Shown: positions 16,576 to 26,696 of the stretch, in pieces | Layout of the letters: every line of letters begins with the position of its first letter | How positions within the stretch are numbered: position 1 is the first letter of the stretch | Assembly: GCF_000382045.1 (NCBI RefSeq) | Contig: NZ_KB907454.1 | Span: 124,001 to 188,000, forward strand | Length of the DNA: 64,000 nucleotides | Reading direction: 5' to 3' | DNA from: Variovorax atrisoli 110B | GTDB lineage: Bacteria; Pseudomonadota; Gammaproteobacteria; Burkholderiales; Burkholderiaceae_C | Program-made: the position numbers and the translations under genes | The notes under the pieces: model-generated | What the model was told of the DNA's origin: nothing | The model's database searches: none | What the model saw: only the letters and a program-made list of their open reading frames with translations

Positions 16576-17607
16576 TCAGGCCGCGAAGAATTCCTTCAGC
16601 ATCTTTTCAGGCAAATGCCCTTGCAGGCCGATGGCGACGACGCCCGCGCGGGCCGGCCCCGGAGGCGGCGAAACCTTGCGCACCGAGCCGTGCCGGCCTG
16701 CGTACTGCACCTCGGACCACTCGTCGCCTTGGGCGCCTCGTCCCGTGCGCAGCAGGCCCTTGAGCCGCAGCACGCCCGGCGGCATCTCGCGCAACCAGGC
16801 GCGCAGCATGGCAGCCGGGATCGTCGCTTCGGGCTGCGCGCTCCAGGTCTGGAAGATCGCGCCGTGGTCGGGCGTGCCGTGCCCATGGTCGTGATCGTGA
16901 TCGAGATCGTGATCGTGATCGTGATTGTGATCGTGATTGTGATCGTGGTCGTGGTCGTGGTCGTGGTCGTGATGGCAACCCGGACCGCATGCATGCGGCG
17001 CCAGGGCGGGCTGCGAAAGCCCCGAAACCAGCGCCAGCGGCACCGCCGCCTCGACGGTCTCGATGCACGGCGTGCCGGGCGCGTTGCCTTCCACCCAGGC
17101 CCTCGCTTCGGCCAGTGCCTCGGCCGAAGCGATGTCGGCCTTGTTCAGCACCACGAGGTCTGCCGACTTCAGCTGCCGCGCGAGCGTGTCGGCCAGCAGC
17201 GGATCCGCCGACTGCCGTGCAGCCACGCTCGCGTCCACCAGCACGATGACGCCTTCGAGGCTCAGTTCCGGCGCCGCCATGCCGATCTGCGCGATGCGCC
17301 ACGGGTCCGACACGCCACTGGCCTCGATCACCACCGCGTCGAAGGGCTTCTTCGCCTCGATCACGTCCACCAGCGCGCGGCCCAGGTCATCGCCGATCTG
17401 GCAGCACACGCAGCCGTTGGTCAGCGCGGTGGTGTCGCCGTGGGTGGCGGCGATGAGATCGGCATCGATGTTGAGCGCGCCGAAGTCGTTCACCAGCACC
17501 GCCATGCGCAGCCCCTTCGCCTCGCGCAGCCAGCGGTTGAGCAGCGTGGTCTTGCCTGCCCCCAGAAAGCCGCCGATGACGGTGAACGGCAAGCGACTTG
17601 CCGGCAT
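16576..17607 (-). CDS. CobW/COG0523-family GTPase with His-rich metal-binding loop
   Basis: A 343-residue G3E GTPase. Features in order: Walker A GGFLGAGKTTLLNRW, the metal-binding CXCC motif in LTNGCVCCQIGDDL, a Walker B-like VVIEASGVSDPW, the guanine motif VLNKAD, a His/Asp/Asn-rich loop of about 33 residues after CGPGCHH, and a CobW C-terminal domain (GVLRLKGLLRT). Such proteins use GTP to deliver Zn2+ or Co2+ to client enzymes. The ATG overlaps the TGA of the preceding amidohydrolase gene by 1 nt, so the two are translationally coupled, and the metal-dependent amidohydrolase is a natural client (inference). Confidence 0.9.
   Translation of the reverse strand: MPASRLPFTVIGGFLGAGKTTLLNRWLREAKGLRMAVLVNDFGALNIDADLIAATHGDTTALTNGCVCCQIGDDLGRALVDVIEAKKPFDAVVIEASGVSDPWRIAQIGMAAPELSLEGVIVLVDASVAARQSADPLLADTLARQLKSADLVVLNKADIASAEALAEARAWVEGNAPGTPCIETVEAAVPLALVSGLSQPALAPHACGPGCHHDHDHDHDHDHNHDHNHDHDHDLDHDHDHGHGTPDHGAIFQTWSAQPEATIPAAMLRAWLREMPPGVLRLKGLLRTGRGAQGDEWSEVQYAGRHGSVRKVSPPPGPARAGVVAIGLQGHLPEKMLKEFFAA
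16879..16976 (-). repeat. Imperfect His-Asp hexanucleotide repeat inside the CobW-type gene
   Basis: About 15 tandem GAY-CAY units (plus-strand gtgatc, gtggtc and gtgatt variants) encode the alternating His/Asp loop. The six-base unit means slippage would lengthen or shorten the metal-binding loop by whole His-Asp pairs without a frameshift. Confidence 0.85.
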
Positions 17608-19307
17608 CACGCGCCCCGACTCACTTGAACCCTTTGCGCCTCGAACACGCGGCCCGACAGCACCGTGCCCCACACGCGCGCGTCCTTCAGCGCCATCGGG
17701 TCCATCTCCAGCGGGTCGTCTTCCAGCACGCAGAAGTCGGCGCGCTTGCCGCACTCGATGCTGCCGATCTCGCCGTCGAGCTTCAGCGTCCATGCGGCAC
17801 CAAGCGTGATGGCGCGCAGCGCCTGCGGCACGGTGATGCGCTCTGCCTCGCCCAGCACCCGGCCCTGGGGCGTGATGCGGTTGACGGCGCACCATGCGGT
17901 GAAGAGCGGGCCGAGCGGCGTCACCGGCGCGTCGGAGTGAATGGCCAGCGGCACGCCGGCCGCGAGCGCGCTGCCGCAGGCGTCGAGGCGGTTGGCGCGG
18001 TCGGGGCCCATGGTCATTTCGTAGTGCTGGTCGCCCCAGTACCAGATGTGGTTGGCGAACAGGTTGGCGCACAGCCCCAGCGATGCCATGCGGCGGAACA
18101 GCGGCGCGTCGATCATCTGGCCGTGCTGCAGCGTGTGGCGGTGGTCGGGACGCGGCGCGCGCGCGAGCACCCGCTCGATGGCGTCGATGGCCACCTCGCT
18201 GGCCTCGTCGCCGTTGGTGTGCGTGTGGATCGTGAGGCCCGCGCGGTGGTAGGTCTCGAAGTCGGCCTCGTACTGCGCGGGTGCGGTCACCCAGATGCCG
18301 TTGGGCGCGCCGTTGAAGTGGCCCGGCCAGCGCAGCCGCGCCGAGAAGCCCTGGATCGAGCCGTCGAGCATCATCTTCACCAGCCCGTAGCGCAGCCGGT
18401 CGGTGTTGCGCGGCATCAGCGACTTCACGTGCTCCGCACCCTGCGCGGCACCGTGCGTGCCGTGGAAGGCCTGGAACGCGGGCAGGATGCGCACGCCGAA
18501 ACCGTCGTCGCCCGTGGCCTTTTCCAGCACGCTGCAGTCCTCGGGCGTGAGCTTGTTGACCAGGTCGGTCGCGGTGGTCACGCCCTGCAGGTAGGCCAGC
18601 CGCGCGAAGGAGCGCACGCCGGCCTCGGTCATCGGCGCGAGCAGGCCGGCATTGCCGATCTTGCGCAGCACCAGGAACATCGCGGCCGGCTCCTGCAGCT
18701 CGCCGGTGGGCTCGCCCGCGCTGTCGCCATCGGCGAACTTGACCACGCCTTCGACTTCGTTGTCGCGCGTGATCTCGGCGATGCGCAGCATCGCGCTGTT
18801 GACGTTCATCAGGTGGCCGTTGGCATGGCCGATGACGATGGGCCGCGTGCTGCTCGCTCGGTCCACGTGGCGCACCGTCATGCGCTCGCCGCCGAAGTAG
18901 ATCGGATCGAATCCCCAGGCGACGAGCGGCTCGGTGTCGGGAATGCCCTCGGCCGTCATCCTCGCTGCCACTTCGGAGAGGCGCGAGACCACCTCGTCCA
19001 TCGAGCGCAGGCCGCTCCACACCTTGCCCTCGGGGTCGCGGCGGTCGAACCAGCCGAGATACGTCCAGTCCCACATGCTGCCTTCCTTCAGGTGGCAGTG
19101 GCCTTCGACGAGGCCGGGCATCAGCACCTTGCCGGCGAAGCGCTCGTCGAGCGTGAAGGGCCCCCAGCCCTGCATGTCCGCGAGCGCGCCGACGGCCAGC
19201 ACGCGGCCGTCGCGCACCGCCACGTGGGTGGCATGCGGCTGCATCGGGTTCATGGTGATGATCTTGCGGGCGGCGAAGATGGTGGTGTTGTTGTTCGTCT
19301 GGCTCAT
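17607..19307 (-). CDS. YtcJ-like metal-dependent amidohydrolase
   Basis: A 566-residue amidohydrolase-superfamily enzyme of the Amidohydro_3/YtcJ group. It has the HxH metal motif in LMPGLVEGHCHLKEGS, downstream His ligands in TIHTHTNGDEASEVAIDAI and HTLQHGQMI, a metal Asp in AIHSDAPVTPLGPLF, and a C-terminal TLGAAWTLKLDGEIGSIECG plus KRADFCVLEDDP composite strand. It lacks a signal peptide. The start (19307) overlaps the stop of the upstream ABC ATPase gene by 4 nt (ATGA), and its own stop overlaps the CobW-type gene. It probably hydrolyses an N-substituted amide imported by the linked peptide-type transporter; the exact substrate is not deducible. Confidence 0.88.
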   Translation of the reverse strand: MSQTNNNTTIFAARKIITMNPMQPHATHVAVRDGRVLAVGALADMQGWGPFTLDERFAGKVLMPGLVEGHCHLKEGSMWDWTYLGWFDRRDPEGKVWSGLRSMDEVVSRLSEVAARMTAEGIPDTEPLVAWGFDPIYFGGERMTVRHVDRASSTRPIVIGHANGHLMNVNSAMLRIAEITRDNEVEGVVKFADGDSAGEPTGELQEPAAMFLVLRKIGNAGLLAPMTEAGVRSFARLAYLQGVTTATDLVNKLTPEDCSVLEKATGDDGFGVRILPAFQAFHGTHGAAQGAEHVKSLMPRNTDRLRYGLVKMMLDGSIQGFSARLRWPGHFNGAPNGIWVTAPAQYEADFETYHRAGLTIHTHTNGDEASEVAIDAIERVLARAPRPDHRHTLQHGQMIDAPLFRRMASLGLCANLFANHIWYWGDQHYEMTMGPDRANRLDACGSALAAGVPLAIHSDAPVTPLGPLFTAWCAVNRITPQGRVLGEAERITVPQALRAITLGAAWTLKLDGEIGSIECGKRADFCVLEDDPLEMDPMALKDARVWGTVLSGRVFEAQRVQVSRGA

Positions 19308-20337
19308 GGCGACTCGGGAATCGAAAGAGGAGGGCGCGGCAGCCCATCGACGACGTCGACGCGCCTGCAGCGTACCCAATGATCGGGCGCGACCTCGCGC
19401 AGCGGCGGCAGTTCCGCCGCGCAGGCCGCTTCCGCCACCGGGCAGCGGCCGGCGAAGCGGCAGCCTTTGGGCGGGTCGATGGGGCTGGGCGGGTCTCCGC
19501 TCAGCTTGATGCGGTTCGCGGCGCGACGCTTTCCGCCGCTCACGGTCGGCACCGCCGACATCAGCGCCACGCTGTACGGGTGCAGCGGCCGCGCGAAGAA
19601 GCTGCGGCGCGGCGCGCGCTCGACGATCTGGCCCATGTACATCACTGCGATGTCGTCGCAGATGTGCTCCACCACCGCCATGTCATGCGAGATGAAGAGG
19701 TAGGTCAGGCCCAGCTCGCGCTGCAGCCGTGCCAGCAGGTTCAGGATCTGCGCGCGGATGGCGATGTCGAGCGCCGACACCGGCTCGTCGCACACCACCA
19801 GCTCCGGGTTGGTGGCCAGCGCCCGGGCGATGTTGATGCGCTGGCGCTGCCCACCCGAGAACTGGTGCGGAAACAGGTGCTGCTGCTCCGGCCGCAGGCC
19901 CACCGCCTCGAAGAGCTCGGCCACGCGGCGCGTGCGCTCCTCGGGCGTGCCCACCCGCATCAGGTCGAGCGGCGCACGCACCGCGGCGCCCGCGCGTTCG
20001 CGCGGGTTCAACGAGGAGAACGGGTCCTGGAAGATGATCTGCATGCGCGTGCGCGCCTGCCGCAGCGCCTCGCCCTGCAGCGCACCCAGATCGGTGTCGC
20101 CCAGCTGCATGCGCCCAGAGGTGACCGGCGCGAGCCGCATCACCGCCAGCGCGGTCGTGGTCTTGCCCGAGCCCGATTCGCCGACCACCGCCAGCGTGCT
20201 GCCGCGGCGCACCGCGAAGGACACGCCGTCCACCGCCTTCACCACCTCGGGCGTTCGGCCCCAGCCGGACTTGCCGCGCGGGAAGTGCACCTTCAGGTCG
20301 TCGACCGAAAGCAGCGTGTCGGTCTTGCCGATGAACG

Positions 20338-20341
<4 letters not shown>
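19304..20341 (-). CDS. Dipeptide-type ABC transporter ATP-binding protein, DppF/OppF class
   Basis: A 345-residue ATPase with Walker A GESGSGKTTTALAVM, signature FSGGQRQRINIARAL, Walker B ELVVCDEPVSALD, switch His in LFISHDMAVVEHI, and the C-terminal oligopeptide-transporter extension with Cys-rich GCRFAGRCPVAEAAC. It overlaps the DppD-class gene by 4 nt (20338-20341) and the amidohydrolase by 4 nt. It pairs with the DppD-class ATPase to power the DppB/DppC-class permease on the cytoplasmic face. Confidence 0.93.
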
Positions 20342-21396
<1,055 letters not shown>

Positions 21397-21427
21397 ACAG
21401 AGATACCTTTCGCACGCACGGTGGACT

Positions 21428-22339
21428 TCATCTTTCCCTCAGCTTCGGGTTGAGGGCATCGTTCAGGCCGTCGCCGATCAGGCTCACGGCCAGCACGGTG
21501 ATGAAGATCGCCGCACCCGGAAAGGCCACGGCCCACCAGCACGACAGCACGTACTGCCGGCTGGAGCCGATCATCAGGCCCCAGCTCATCTGGTTCGGAT
21601 CGCCCAGGCCGAGGAAGGAGAGCCCCGCTTCGAAAAGGATCGACGCGCCGATGGCCAGCGTGGCCGACACCACCAGCGGCGGCAGCGCGTTCGGCAGGAT
21701 CACCTTCCAGATGATGCGTGCGTCGCGCGCGCCGATGGCCCGCTCTGCCCGCACGAACTCCAGCCCCCGGTACTTCATGAACTCGGCGCGCGTGAGCCGC
21801 GCGGTGCCGGTCCAGCTCACGATGCCGATGGCCAGCGTCACCGTCACCAGCGTGGGCGAGAACAGCGTCACTACCACCATCGCGAACAGCAGCGCCGGCA
21901 GCACCTGGAAGAACTCGGTGAGCTTCATCAGCGCGGCATCGACCTTGCCGCCGTAGTAGCCGGCGAAGGCGCCCAGCGTGATGCCGATCAGCACCGACAG
22001 CAGCGCGGCCACCGCGCCCACCAGCAAGGTTGCGCGGCCGCCGTAGATCAGCGCGGTGAGCACGTCGCGGCCGAGGTAATCGCTGCCGAGCCAGGCGTCT
22101 TCGCTGAAGGGTGGCGTGAGCGGCGCGGCCTTGATCTCGAACGGGTCGGCGGGGTAGAGCCACGGCCCGAGGATGGCCACCAGCAGCACGGCGACGAGCA
22201 TCGCCATGCCGATGATGGCTGCCGGATTGCGCAGGAACATGCGCATCGCCTCCATGCCCGGGTGCTCGACGCGCACCGCGGGCCTGGGGGATGCGGCAGC
22301 GGAAGCAGCAGCGGTCGACATTGGAATCACCTTGCTCAT
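21428..22339 (-). CDS. Dipeptide-type ABC permease, DppC/OppC class
   Basis: A 303-residue inner-membrane permease. After a short Ala-rich N-terminus comes the OppC-type domain (AMRMFLRNPAAIIGMAML), the periplasmic LGSDYLGRDVLTALIYGGR motif, and the cytoplasmic EAA loop in FVRAERAIGARDARIIWKVI; about six hydrophobic spans follow the family pattern. The start at 22339 (MSKVIPM) overlaps the DppB-class stop by 4 nt (ATGA), which argues against the longer in-frame start at 22375. Confidence 0.92.
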   Translation of the reverse strand: MSKVIPMSTAAASAAASPRPAVRVEHPGMEAMRMFLRNPAAIIGMAMLVAVLLVAILGPWLYPADPFEIKAAPLTPPFSEDAWLGSDYLGRDVLTALIYGGRATLLVGAVAALLSVLIGITLGAFAGYYGGKVDAALMKLTEFFQVLPALLFAMVVVTLFSPTLVTVTLAIGIVSWTGTARLTRAEFMKYRGLEFVRAERAIGARDARIIWKVILPNALPPLVVSATLAIGASILFEAGLSFLGLGDPNQMSWGLMIGSSRQYVLSCWWAVAFPGAAIFITVLAVSLIGDGLNDALNPKLRER

Positions 22340-23313
22340 GAGGCCTTGATCCGCGGATCGATGAAGCGATAGCACAGGTCGGTGAGCTGGTTCATCACCA
22401 CCACCACGATGGAGGAGAACAGCAGCACGCCGAGGATGGTCGGGTAGTCGCGCCGCAGCACCGACTCGAAAGCCAGCCGGCCGAGCCCGGGCCAGTTGAA
22501 CACCGTCTCCACCAGGATCGCGCCCGCCAGCACGTTGCCGAACTGCAGGCCCAGCACCGTCACCACCGGCAGCAGCGCGTTGCGTAGCGCATGCTTGTAG
22601 AGCACGACGCGGTCGGCCAGCCCCTTGGCGCGCGCGGTGCGGATGAAGTCGGAGCCCAGCACGTCGAGCATCGACGAGCGTGCGAGCCGGCTGTACTGCG
22701 CGAGATACACCAGGCTCAACGTGAGCGTGGGCAGCATCAGGTGGTGCGCCACGTCAAGCATGTCGGCGAAGCCGCCGCTGCCCGTCGAGTCGATGGAGCG
22801 CATGCCCGCCACCGGCAGCACCGGAAACACCGAGGCCAGCAGTATCACCAGCATGATCCCCAGCCAGAACACCGGCGCCGCGAAGCCCACCAGCGACAGC
22901 ACGGTGATGAACTGCGACAGCAGCCCGTTGGGCCTGCGCGATGAAAGCACGCCCAGCGCGGTGCCCACGAAGAAGGCCAGCAGCACCGCGCTCAGCACCA
23001 GCAGCAGCGTGGCCGGCACGCGCTCGGCGATCATGCTGGTCACCGGCAGGTTGAAGAAGTACGAGTAGCCCAGGTCGCCCTGCGCCACCTTGCCGAGGTA
23101 CACGCCCAGCTGCACCGGCAGCGAGCGGTCGAGCCCGTACTGCGTGCGCAACTGCGCCATCAGCTCGGGCGACATGCCGCCGCTGGCGCCCGCGATGGTT
23201 TCCACCGGATCGCCCGGCGCCGCGTGCACCAGCACGAAATTGAGCACCACCACGGCCAGCACCAGGCCCAGGGCCTGGAGCAGCCGCGAGGCGGCGTAGC
23301 GAAGCGTGCCCAT
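22336..23313 (-). CDS. Dipeptide-type ABC permease, DppB/OppB class
   Basis: A 325-residue inner-membrane permease opening MGTLRYAASRLLQALGLVLA, with the OppB_N motif APGDPVETIAGASGGMSPEL, the YGLDRSLPVQ segment, several hydrophobic spans, and the EAA loop region FIRTARAKGLADRVVLYKHA. It begins 20 nt downstream of the binding-protein gene and overlaps the DppC-class gene by 4 nt. Confidence 0.93.
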   Translation of the reverse strand: MGTLRYAASRLLQALGLVLAVVVLNFVLVHAAPGDPVETIAGASGGMSPELMAQLRTQYGLDRSLPVQLGVYLGKVAQGDLGYSYFFNLPVTSMIAERVPATLLLVLSAVLLAFFVGTALGVLSSRRPNGLLSQFITVLSLVGFAAPVFWLGIMLVILLASVFPVLPVAGMRSIDSTGSGGFADMLDVAHHLMLPTLTLSLVYLAQYSRLARSSMLDVLGSDFIRTARAKGLADRVVLYKHALRNALLPVVTVLGLQFGNVLAGAILVETVFNWPGLGRLAFESVLRRDYPTILGVLLFSSIVVVVMNQLTDLCYRFIDPRIKAS

Positions 23314-23333
23314 GATGTCTGTCGCCCGCCCGC

Positions 23334-24950
23334 CTACTTCAGGTACACCTCGTCGAGCGGCGTCAGCGGCCCCCAGATGGTGACCGGCACGTTCGCCACC
23401 TTCTTGCTGGTGATGGTGTGGTACGGCACCTGGTTGATGAACTCGATGGGCAGCTCGTCGGTCACGATCTTCTGGAAGGTCGCGTAGTAGGCCTTGCGCT
23501 GCGTCGGGTCGATCAGACCCCCGGCGGTGTTGAGCAGCTCGTCCACCTTCGGATTGGCGTACGACTGGGTGTTGGTCCAGACGATGGGCTTGATGTTGGT
23601 CGACAGGTAGGTGCGGTGCACGCCGATGATCGGGTCGCCCCAGTTGAAGACCGTGTCCATCGACATGTCGAAGTCGTGCGAGGCCAGCCGCTTGGCCCAG
23701 GCCGGGAAGTCGGCCGAGGCGCGCACCTCCACCGTGATGCCTACCTTCTTGAGCTGCCCGCGGATGTACTCGGCCACGTTCTTCTGCTGGTCGTCCGCGC
23801 CAGGCAGGTAGTCGATGGTGAGCTTGAAGCGCTCGCCGCCCGCGCCGGCCTTGTAGCCGGCGGCGTCGAGCATCTCGCCGGCCTTCTTCAGGTCGAGCGG
23901 ATAGCGCACCAGGTCGGGCACCGCGAAGGGGCTGCTGGCCACCAGCGGGCCGTCGGAGACGGTCGCGAAGCCGCCCATCAGCGCCTTGGCGATGAAGTTC
24001 TTGTCGATGGCCGTGGCGATGGCCTTGCGCACCTGCACGTCCGACAGCGGCTTCTTGGCGGTGTTGAAGGCCAGCCAGTTGAGCGCACCGATGCCGTCGT
24101 AGCCCTTGGGCGTGAGCGACACCCGCGGGTCGTTCGCGAAGCGCTTCAGGTCCGTGGGCAGCGTGGCGAAGGGCAGCATCTGGATGTCGCCGCGCTCCAG
24201 GCCCAGCACCAGGCTGGCCATGTCGGGCGTGACGTTGACGATCACCTTGTCGAGGTATGGCTTGCCGGGCAGGAAGAACTTGTCGAAGCGCTCCATCACG
24301 ATGCGCTGCGCGGGCTTGAACTCGGTCACGCGGAAGGGGCCCGAGCCGACAACGTCCGTGGTGTTGCGCGGGTGGTTCTTCAGGTCCTGCCCGTCGCCGT
24401 AGATGTGCTTGGGAAGAATGGGGCACAGCGCCGGCGACATCGCCAGCACGATGGCCGGGTGCGGCACGCTCATGCGGATGACGGCGGTGTACGGGTCGGG
24501 CGTGTCCACCTTCTCGACCGGGCCCATCATGGTCGTGAACGGGTGGTTGGCCTTGATGGCCATGATGGAGAAGGCCACGTCGGCCGAGGTGATCGGCTTG
24601 CCGTCGTGGAACACCGCGTCCTTGCGCAGCTTGAGCGTGAGCGACTTGCCGTCTTCCGCCAGCTTCCACGACTCGGCCAGGTAGGGCTGCGGGTTCCACT
24701 TGTCGTCGAAGCGCAGCGGGCTCGCGAAGATCTGCGTGGACGGCATGGCGGTGGCAATTCCCGACTGCACCGCGCCGTTGAGATGCCGCGGCGTCTGCGT
24801 GCTGCCGAGCACCAGCGTGCCGCCGCGCTTCGGTTCCTCGGCCGCGGAAGCGGGCAGCGGGAGCAGGGTGCTCGCTGCCAGCAGCGTGGCGGAAAGCAGG
24901 GTGGCGCGGCGCGTGAGCAGGGGAGGAAGAGGAGGGAGCGGGAGCTGCAT
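23334..24950 (-). CDS. Periplasmic peptide-type solute-binding protein (SBP_bac_5)
   Basis: A 538-residue receptor with an Arg-containing signal peptide (LTRRATLLSATLLAAS, cleavage near ASA-AEEP). The mature chain has the SBP_bac_5 pattern: LRFDDKWNPQPYLAESW, LRKDAVFHDGKPITSADVAFS, VGSGPFRVTEFK and KPYLDKVIVNVTPD. It delivers ligand to the linked DppB/C/D/F-class transporter. The long 5' untranslated segment towards the preceding oxidase gene contains a nested palindrome 17 nt before this start. Ligand is probably a small peptide-like or amide compound given the amine oxidase and amidohydrolase in the same operon (inference). Confidence 0.92.
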   Translation of the reverse strand: MQLPLPPLPPLLTRRATLLSATLLAASTLLPLPASAAEEPKRGGTLVLGSTQTPRHLNGAVQSGIATAMPSTQIFASPLRFDDKWNPQPYLAESWKLAEDGKSLTLKLRKDAVFHDGKPITSADVAFSIMAIKANHPFTTMMGPVEKVDTPDPYTAVIRMSVPHPAIVLAMSPALCPILPKHIYGDGQDLKNHPRNTTDVVGSGPFRVTEFKPAQRIVMERFDKFFLPGKPYLDKVIVNVTPDMASLVLGLERGDIQMLPFATLPTDLKRFANDPRVSLTPKGYDGIGALNWLAFNTAKKPLSDVQVRKAIATAIDKNFIAKALMGGFATVSDGPLVASSPFAVPDLVRYPLDLKKAGEMLDAAGYKAGAGGERFKLTIDYLPGADDQQKNVAEYIRGQLKKVGITVEVRASADFPAWAKRLASHDFDMSMDTVFNWGDPIIGVHRTYLSTNIKPIVWTNTQSYANPKVDELLNTAGGLIDPTQRKAYYATFQKIVTDELPIEFINQVPYHTITSKKVANVPVTIWGPLTPLDEVYLK

Positions 24951-24967
24951 GACAGGACCTCGGGGAG

Positions 24968-25021
24968 TTCGACACAGGCAATCGGATTCGGACCTCGCCA
25001 GGGCGAGGACCTTGTGTCGAA
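24968..25021 (-). promoter_or_regulatory. Nested inverted repeat just upstream of the binding-protein gene
   Basis: An outer 9-bp stem (TTCGACACA at 24968-24976 with TGTGTCGAA at 25013-25021) encloses a 7-bp GC hairpin (CCTCGCC at 24993-24999, GGCGAGG at 25002-25008, 2-nt loop). It lies in the 212-nt gap between the oxidase and binding-protein genes, close to the ribosome site. Likely an mRNA stabiliser/processing site or operator that lets the binding protein be expressed above its neighbours; no U-tract follows, so it does not look like a simple terminator. Confidence 0.55.
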
Positions 25022-25162
25022 GATAGGCGCTGGGTGCATGCGGGCGAAGAGCCAACCCGCTGCGACTCGCAGGGCCAGAAGGGGTGGGTTTGCCCCGTTG
25101 TGCGGCAGTGCCGTGCGCCACTTCGGGGAATGCGCGCTGGCGGTGCGCCTGGCAATCCCTTT

Positions 25163-26656
25163 CTATTTCTCGTCCCGCAGCCAATACCACTTGTAGAGCA
25201 TGCGCTGCCCCACGCGACGGAAGGGCGCGAACGCGCGCGACTCCACAATGCCCATCACGTTGGGAAAGGGCAGCTGTGAGTGGTAGATGGGCAGCTCGAA
25301 CACCTCGCGGCCCGCGTCCTTGCCCGCCACGCGCTCGGCCAGTCGCTTGCCGGCCCAGGTCGAGAACGACACGCCGTTGCCGCCGTAGCCCACCGCGTAC
25401 CAGATGCTCTTGCTTGCGTCGGGCTGCGTGATGCGCGGCATCATGTCGTGGCTCATGTCGACCCAGCCCCACCACGAGTAGTCGATGCGGATGCCCGCCA
25501 GCGGCGGGAACTTGCGTGCGATGGCGTCGGTGAGCAGCTTCAGGTGCACCGCGCCCTCGGCATCGGCGCCGGTCACCGCGCTGCGGCTGCCCAGCTGCAG
25601 CCGGTTGCCTTCGAGCAGGCGGTAGTAGAAGCGCAGCGTGCGCGTGTCGGTCAGGAAGGTCTTCGATCGGAAGTTGGTGGCCTGCAGCTCGGCATCGGTG
25701 AGCGGGCGCGTGACCACCGAGTTCGACAGGATCGGCATGATCCGGTTCTTCAGCATCGGGTTGAGCGCCTGCCCCGTGTAGCCCCCGGTGCACACCGCCA
25801 CGCGGCGTGCGCGCACCACGCCGCCGGGCGTGCGCAGGTGGTGCACGCCGTCGATGGTCTCCCAGCCCTGCACGGGGCTCGCCGTGTGCACCTTCACGCC
25901 AAGTGCGCGCGCACGCCGCATCAGTCCGAAGGTGAACTTCAGCGGATGGATGCCGATGCCCTCGGCCTCGTACAGCGCGCCCACGGTCTCGCGCTCGTCG
26001 CAGTAGTCGCGGCGCACCTCCTCCGCGCTCATCATGCGGGTGGCGTAGCCGAACTTCTCGCGCATCAGCCGCGCCTCGGCGTCGAGGATGGGCAGCTTCT
26101 CCTTGCGGTGCGCAAGATAGAGATGCCCGCCGTCGCAGGCGTCGCAGTCGATCTGCGTGGTGAGGTGGCGGAAGTTCTCGAAGCCGCTGCGGATCTCGGC
26201 GTCGAGCTTCTTCGCGGTGTCGAGGCCCCAGCGCTCGATCCACTGCGAGCGCTTGAGGCGGCCGCTCGCGTTCTGTCCCTGGCCGCCGCTGCGGCTGGAG
26301 CAGCCCCAGGCCGCCTGGTTGGCCTCCAGCACCGTGGCCTGTATACCGTGCTCCTGCGCGAGGTAGAGCGCAGTCGACATGCCGGTGGCGCCCGAGCCGA
26401 TGACGGCCACGTCCACGTCGATGTCGCTCGTGACCGGGCCGTCGTCCTCCGGCGGCGTGCCAGCGCTGGCCACCCACCAGGTGGGTGCGTAGGCGCGGCC
26501 CGAGCCGGGGTCGGGAGCGAGCAGCGGGTCGTATTGCGGATCGTAGGGGCGGGAGGGGGCCTTGGGCTGCTGCGGTTGCTGCTGCTGGCGGAGCGCTGCG
26601 CCGTCGATGCTGGCCGTGCCGGCGTTGTCCCGCTGTGCGGTGCCTGTCATGGTCAT
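25163..26656 (-). CDS. FAD-dependent amine/amino-acid oxidase (DAO family, PuuB-like)
   Basis: A 497-residue flavoprotein. After a Gln/Pro-rich N-terminus of about 80 residues comes the Rossmann FAD motif VAVIGSGATGMSTALYLAQE (GxGxxG), then ACRSGGQ-like WGCSSRSGGQGQNASGR, which matches gamma-glutamylputrescine and related secondary amine oxidases. Near the C-terminus VGYGGNGVSFSTWAGKRLAE is the second FAD-contact region. I chose the ATG at 26656, with ggag 6 nt upstream, over one at 26668. It follows the SnoaL-like gene by 40 nt in the operon. Probably oxidises an amine released from the transported substrate; whether it uses O2 or another acceptor is open. Confidence 0.87.
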   Translation of the reverse strand: MTMTGTAQRDNAGTASIDGAALRQQQQPQQPKAPSRPYDPQYDPLLAPDPGSGRAYAPTWWVASAGTPPEDDGPVTSDIDVDVAVIGSGATGMSTALYLAQEHGIQATVLEANQAAWGCSSRSGGQGQNASGRLKRSQWIERWGLDTAKKLDAEIRSGFENFRHLTTQIDCDACDGGHLYLAHRKEKLPILDAEARLMREKFGYATRMMSAEEVRRDYCDERETVGALYEAEGIGIHPLKFTFGLMRRARALGVKVHTASPVQGWETIDGVHHLRTPGGVVRARRVAVCTGGYTGQALNPMLKNRIMPILSNSVVTRPLTDAELQATNFRSKTFLTDTRTLRFYYRLLEGNRLQLGSRSAVTGADAEGAVHLKLLTDAIARKFPPLAGIRIDYSWWGWVDMSHDMMPRITQPDASKSIWYAVGYGGNGVSFSTWAGKRLAERVAGKDAGREVFELPIYHSQLPFPNVMGIVESRAFAPFRRVGQRMLYKWYWLRDEK

Positions 26657-26696
26657 GAGGGGCTCCAATCGAAGGAAGGGAAAGGAGACCGGCGTG

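Noticed and set aside
16879..16976. Tandem repeat considered as a possible CRISPR or VNTR array
   Set aside because: It is a coding hexanucleotide repeat giving the His/Asp metal loop of the CobW-type GTPase; there are no spacers.
22336..25248. A 970-codon leftward open frame that would fuse an unknown region to the DppB-class permease
   Set aside because: The N-terminal 645 codons are out of frame with the binding-protein gene and have no domain; the permease has a clean start at 23313 after the binding-protein stop.
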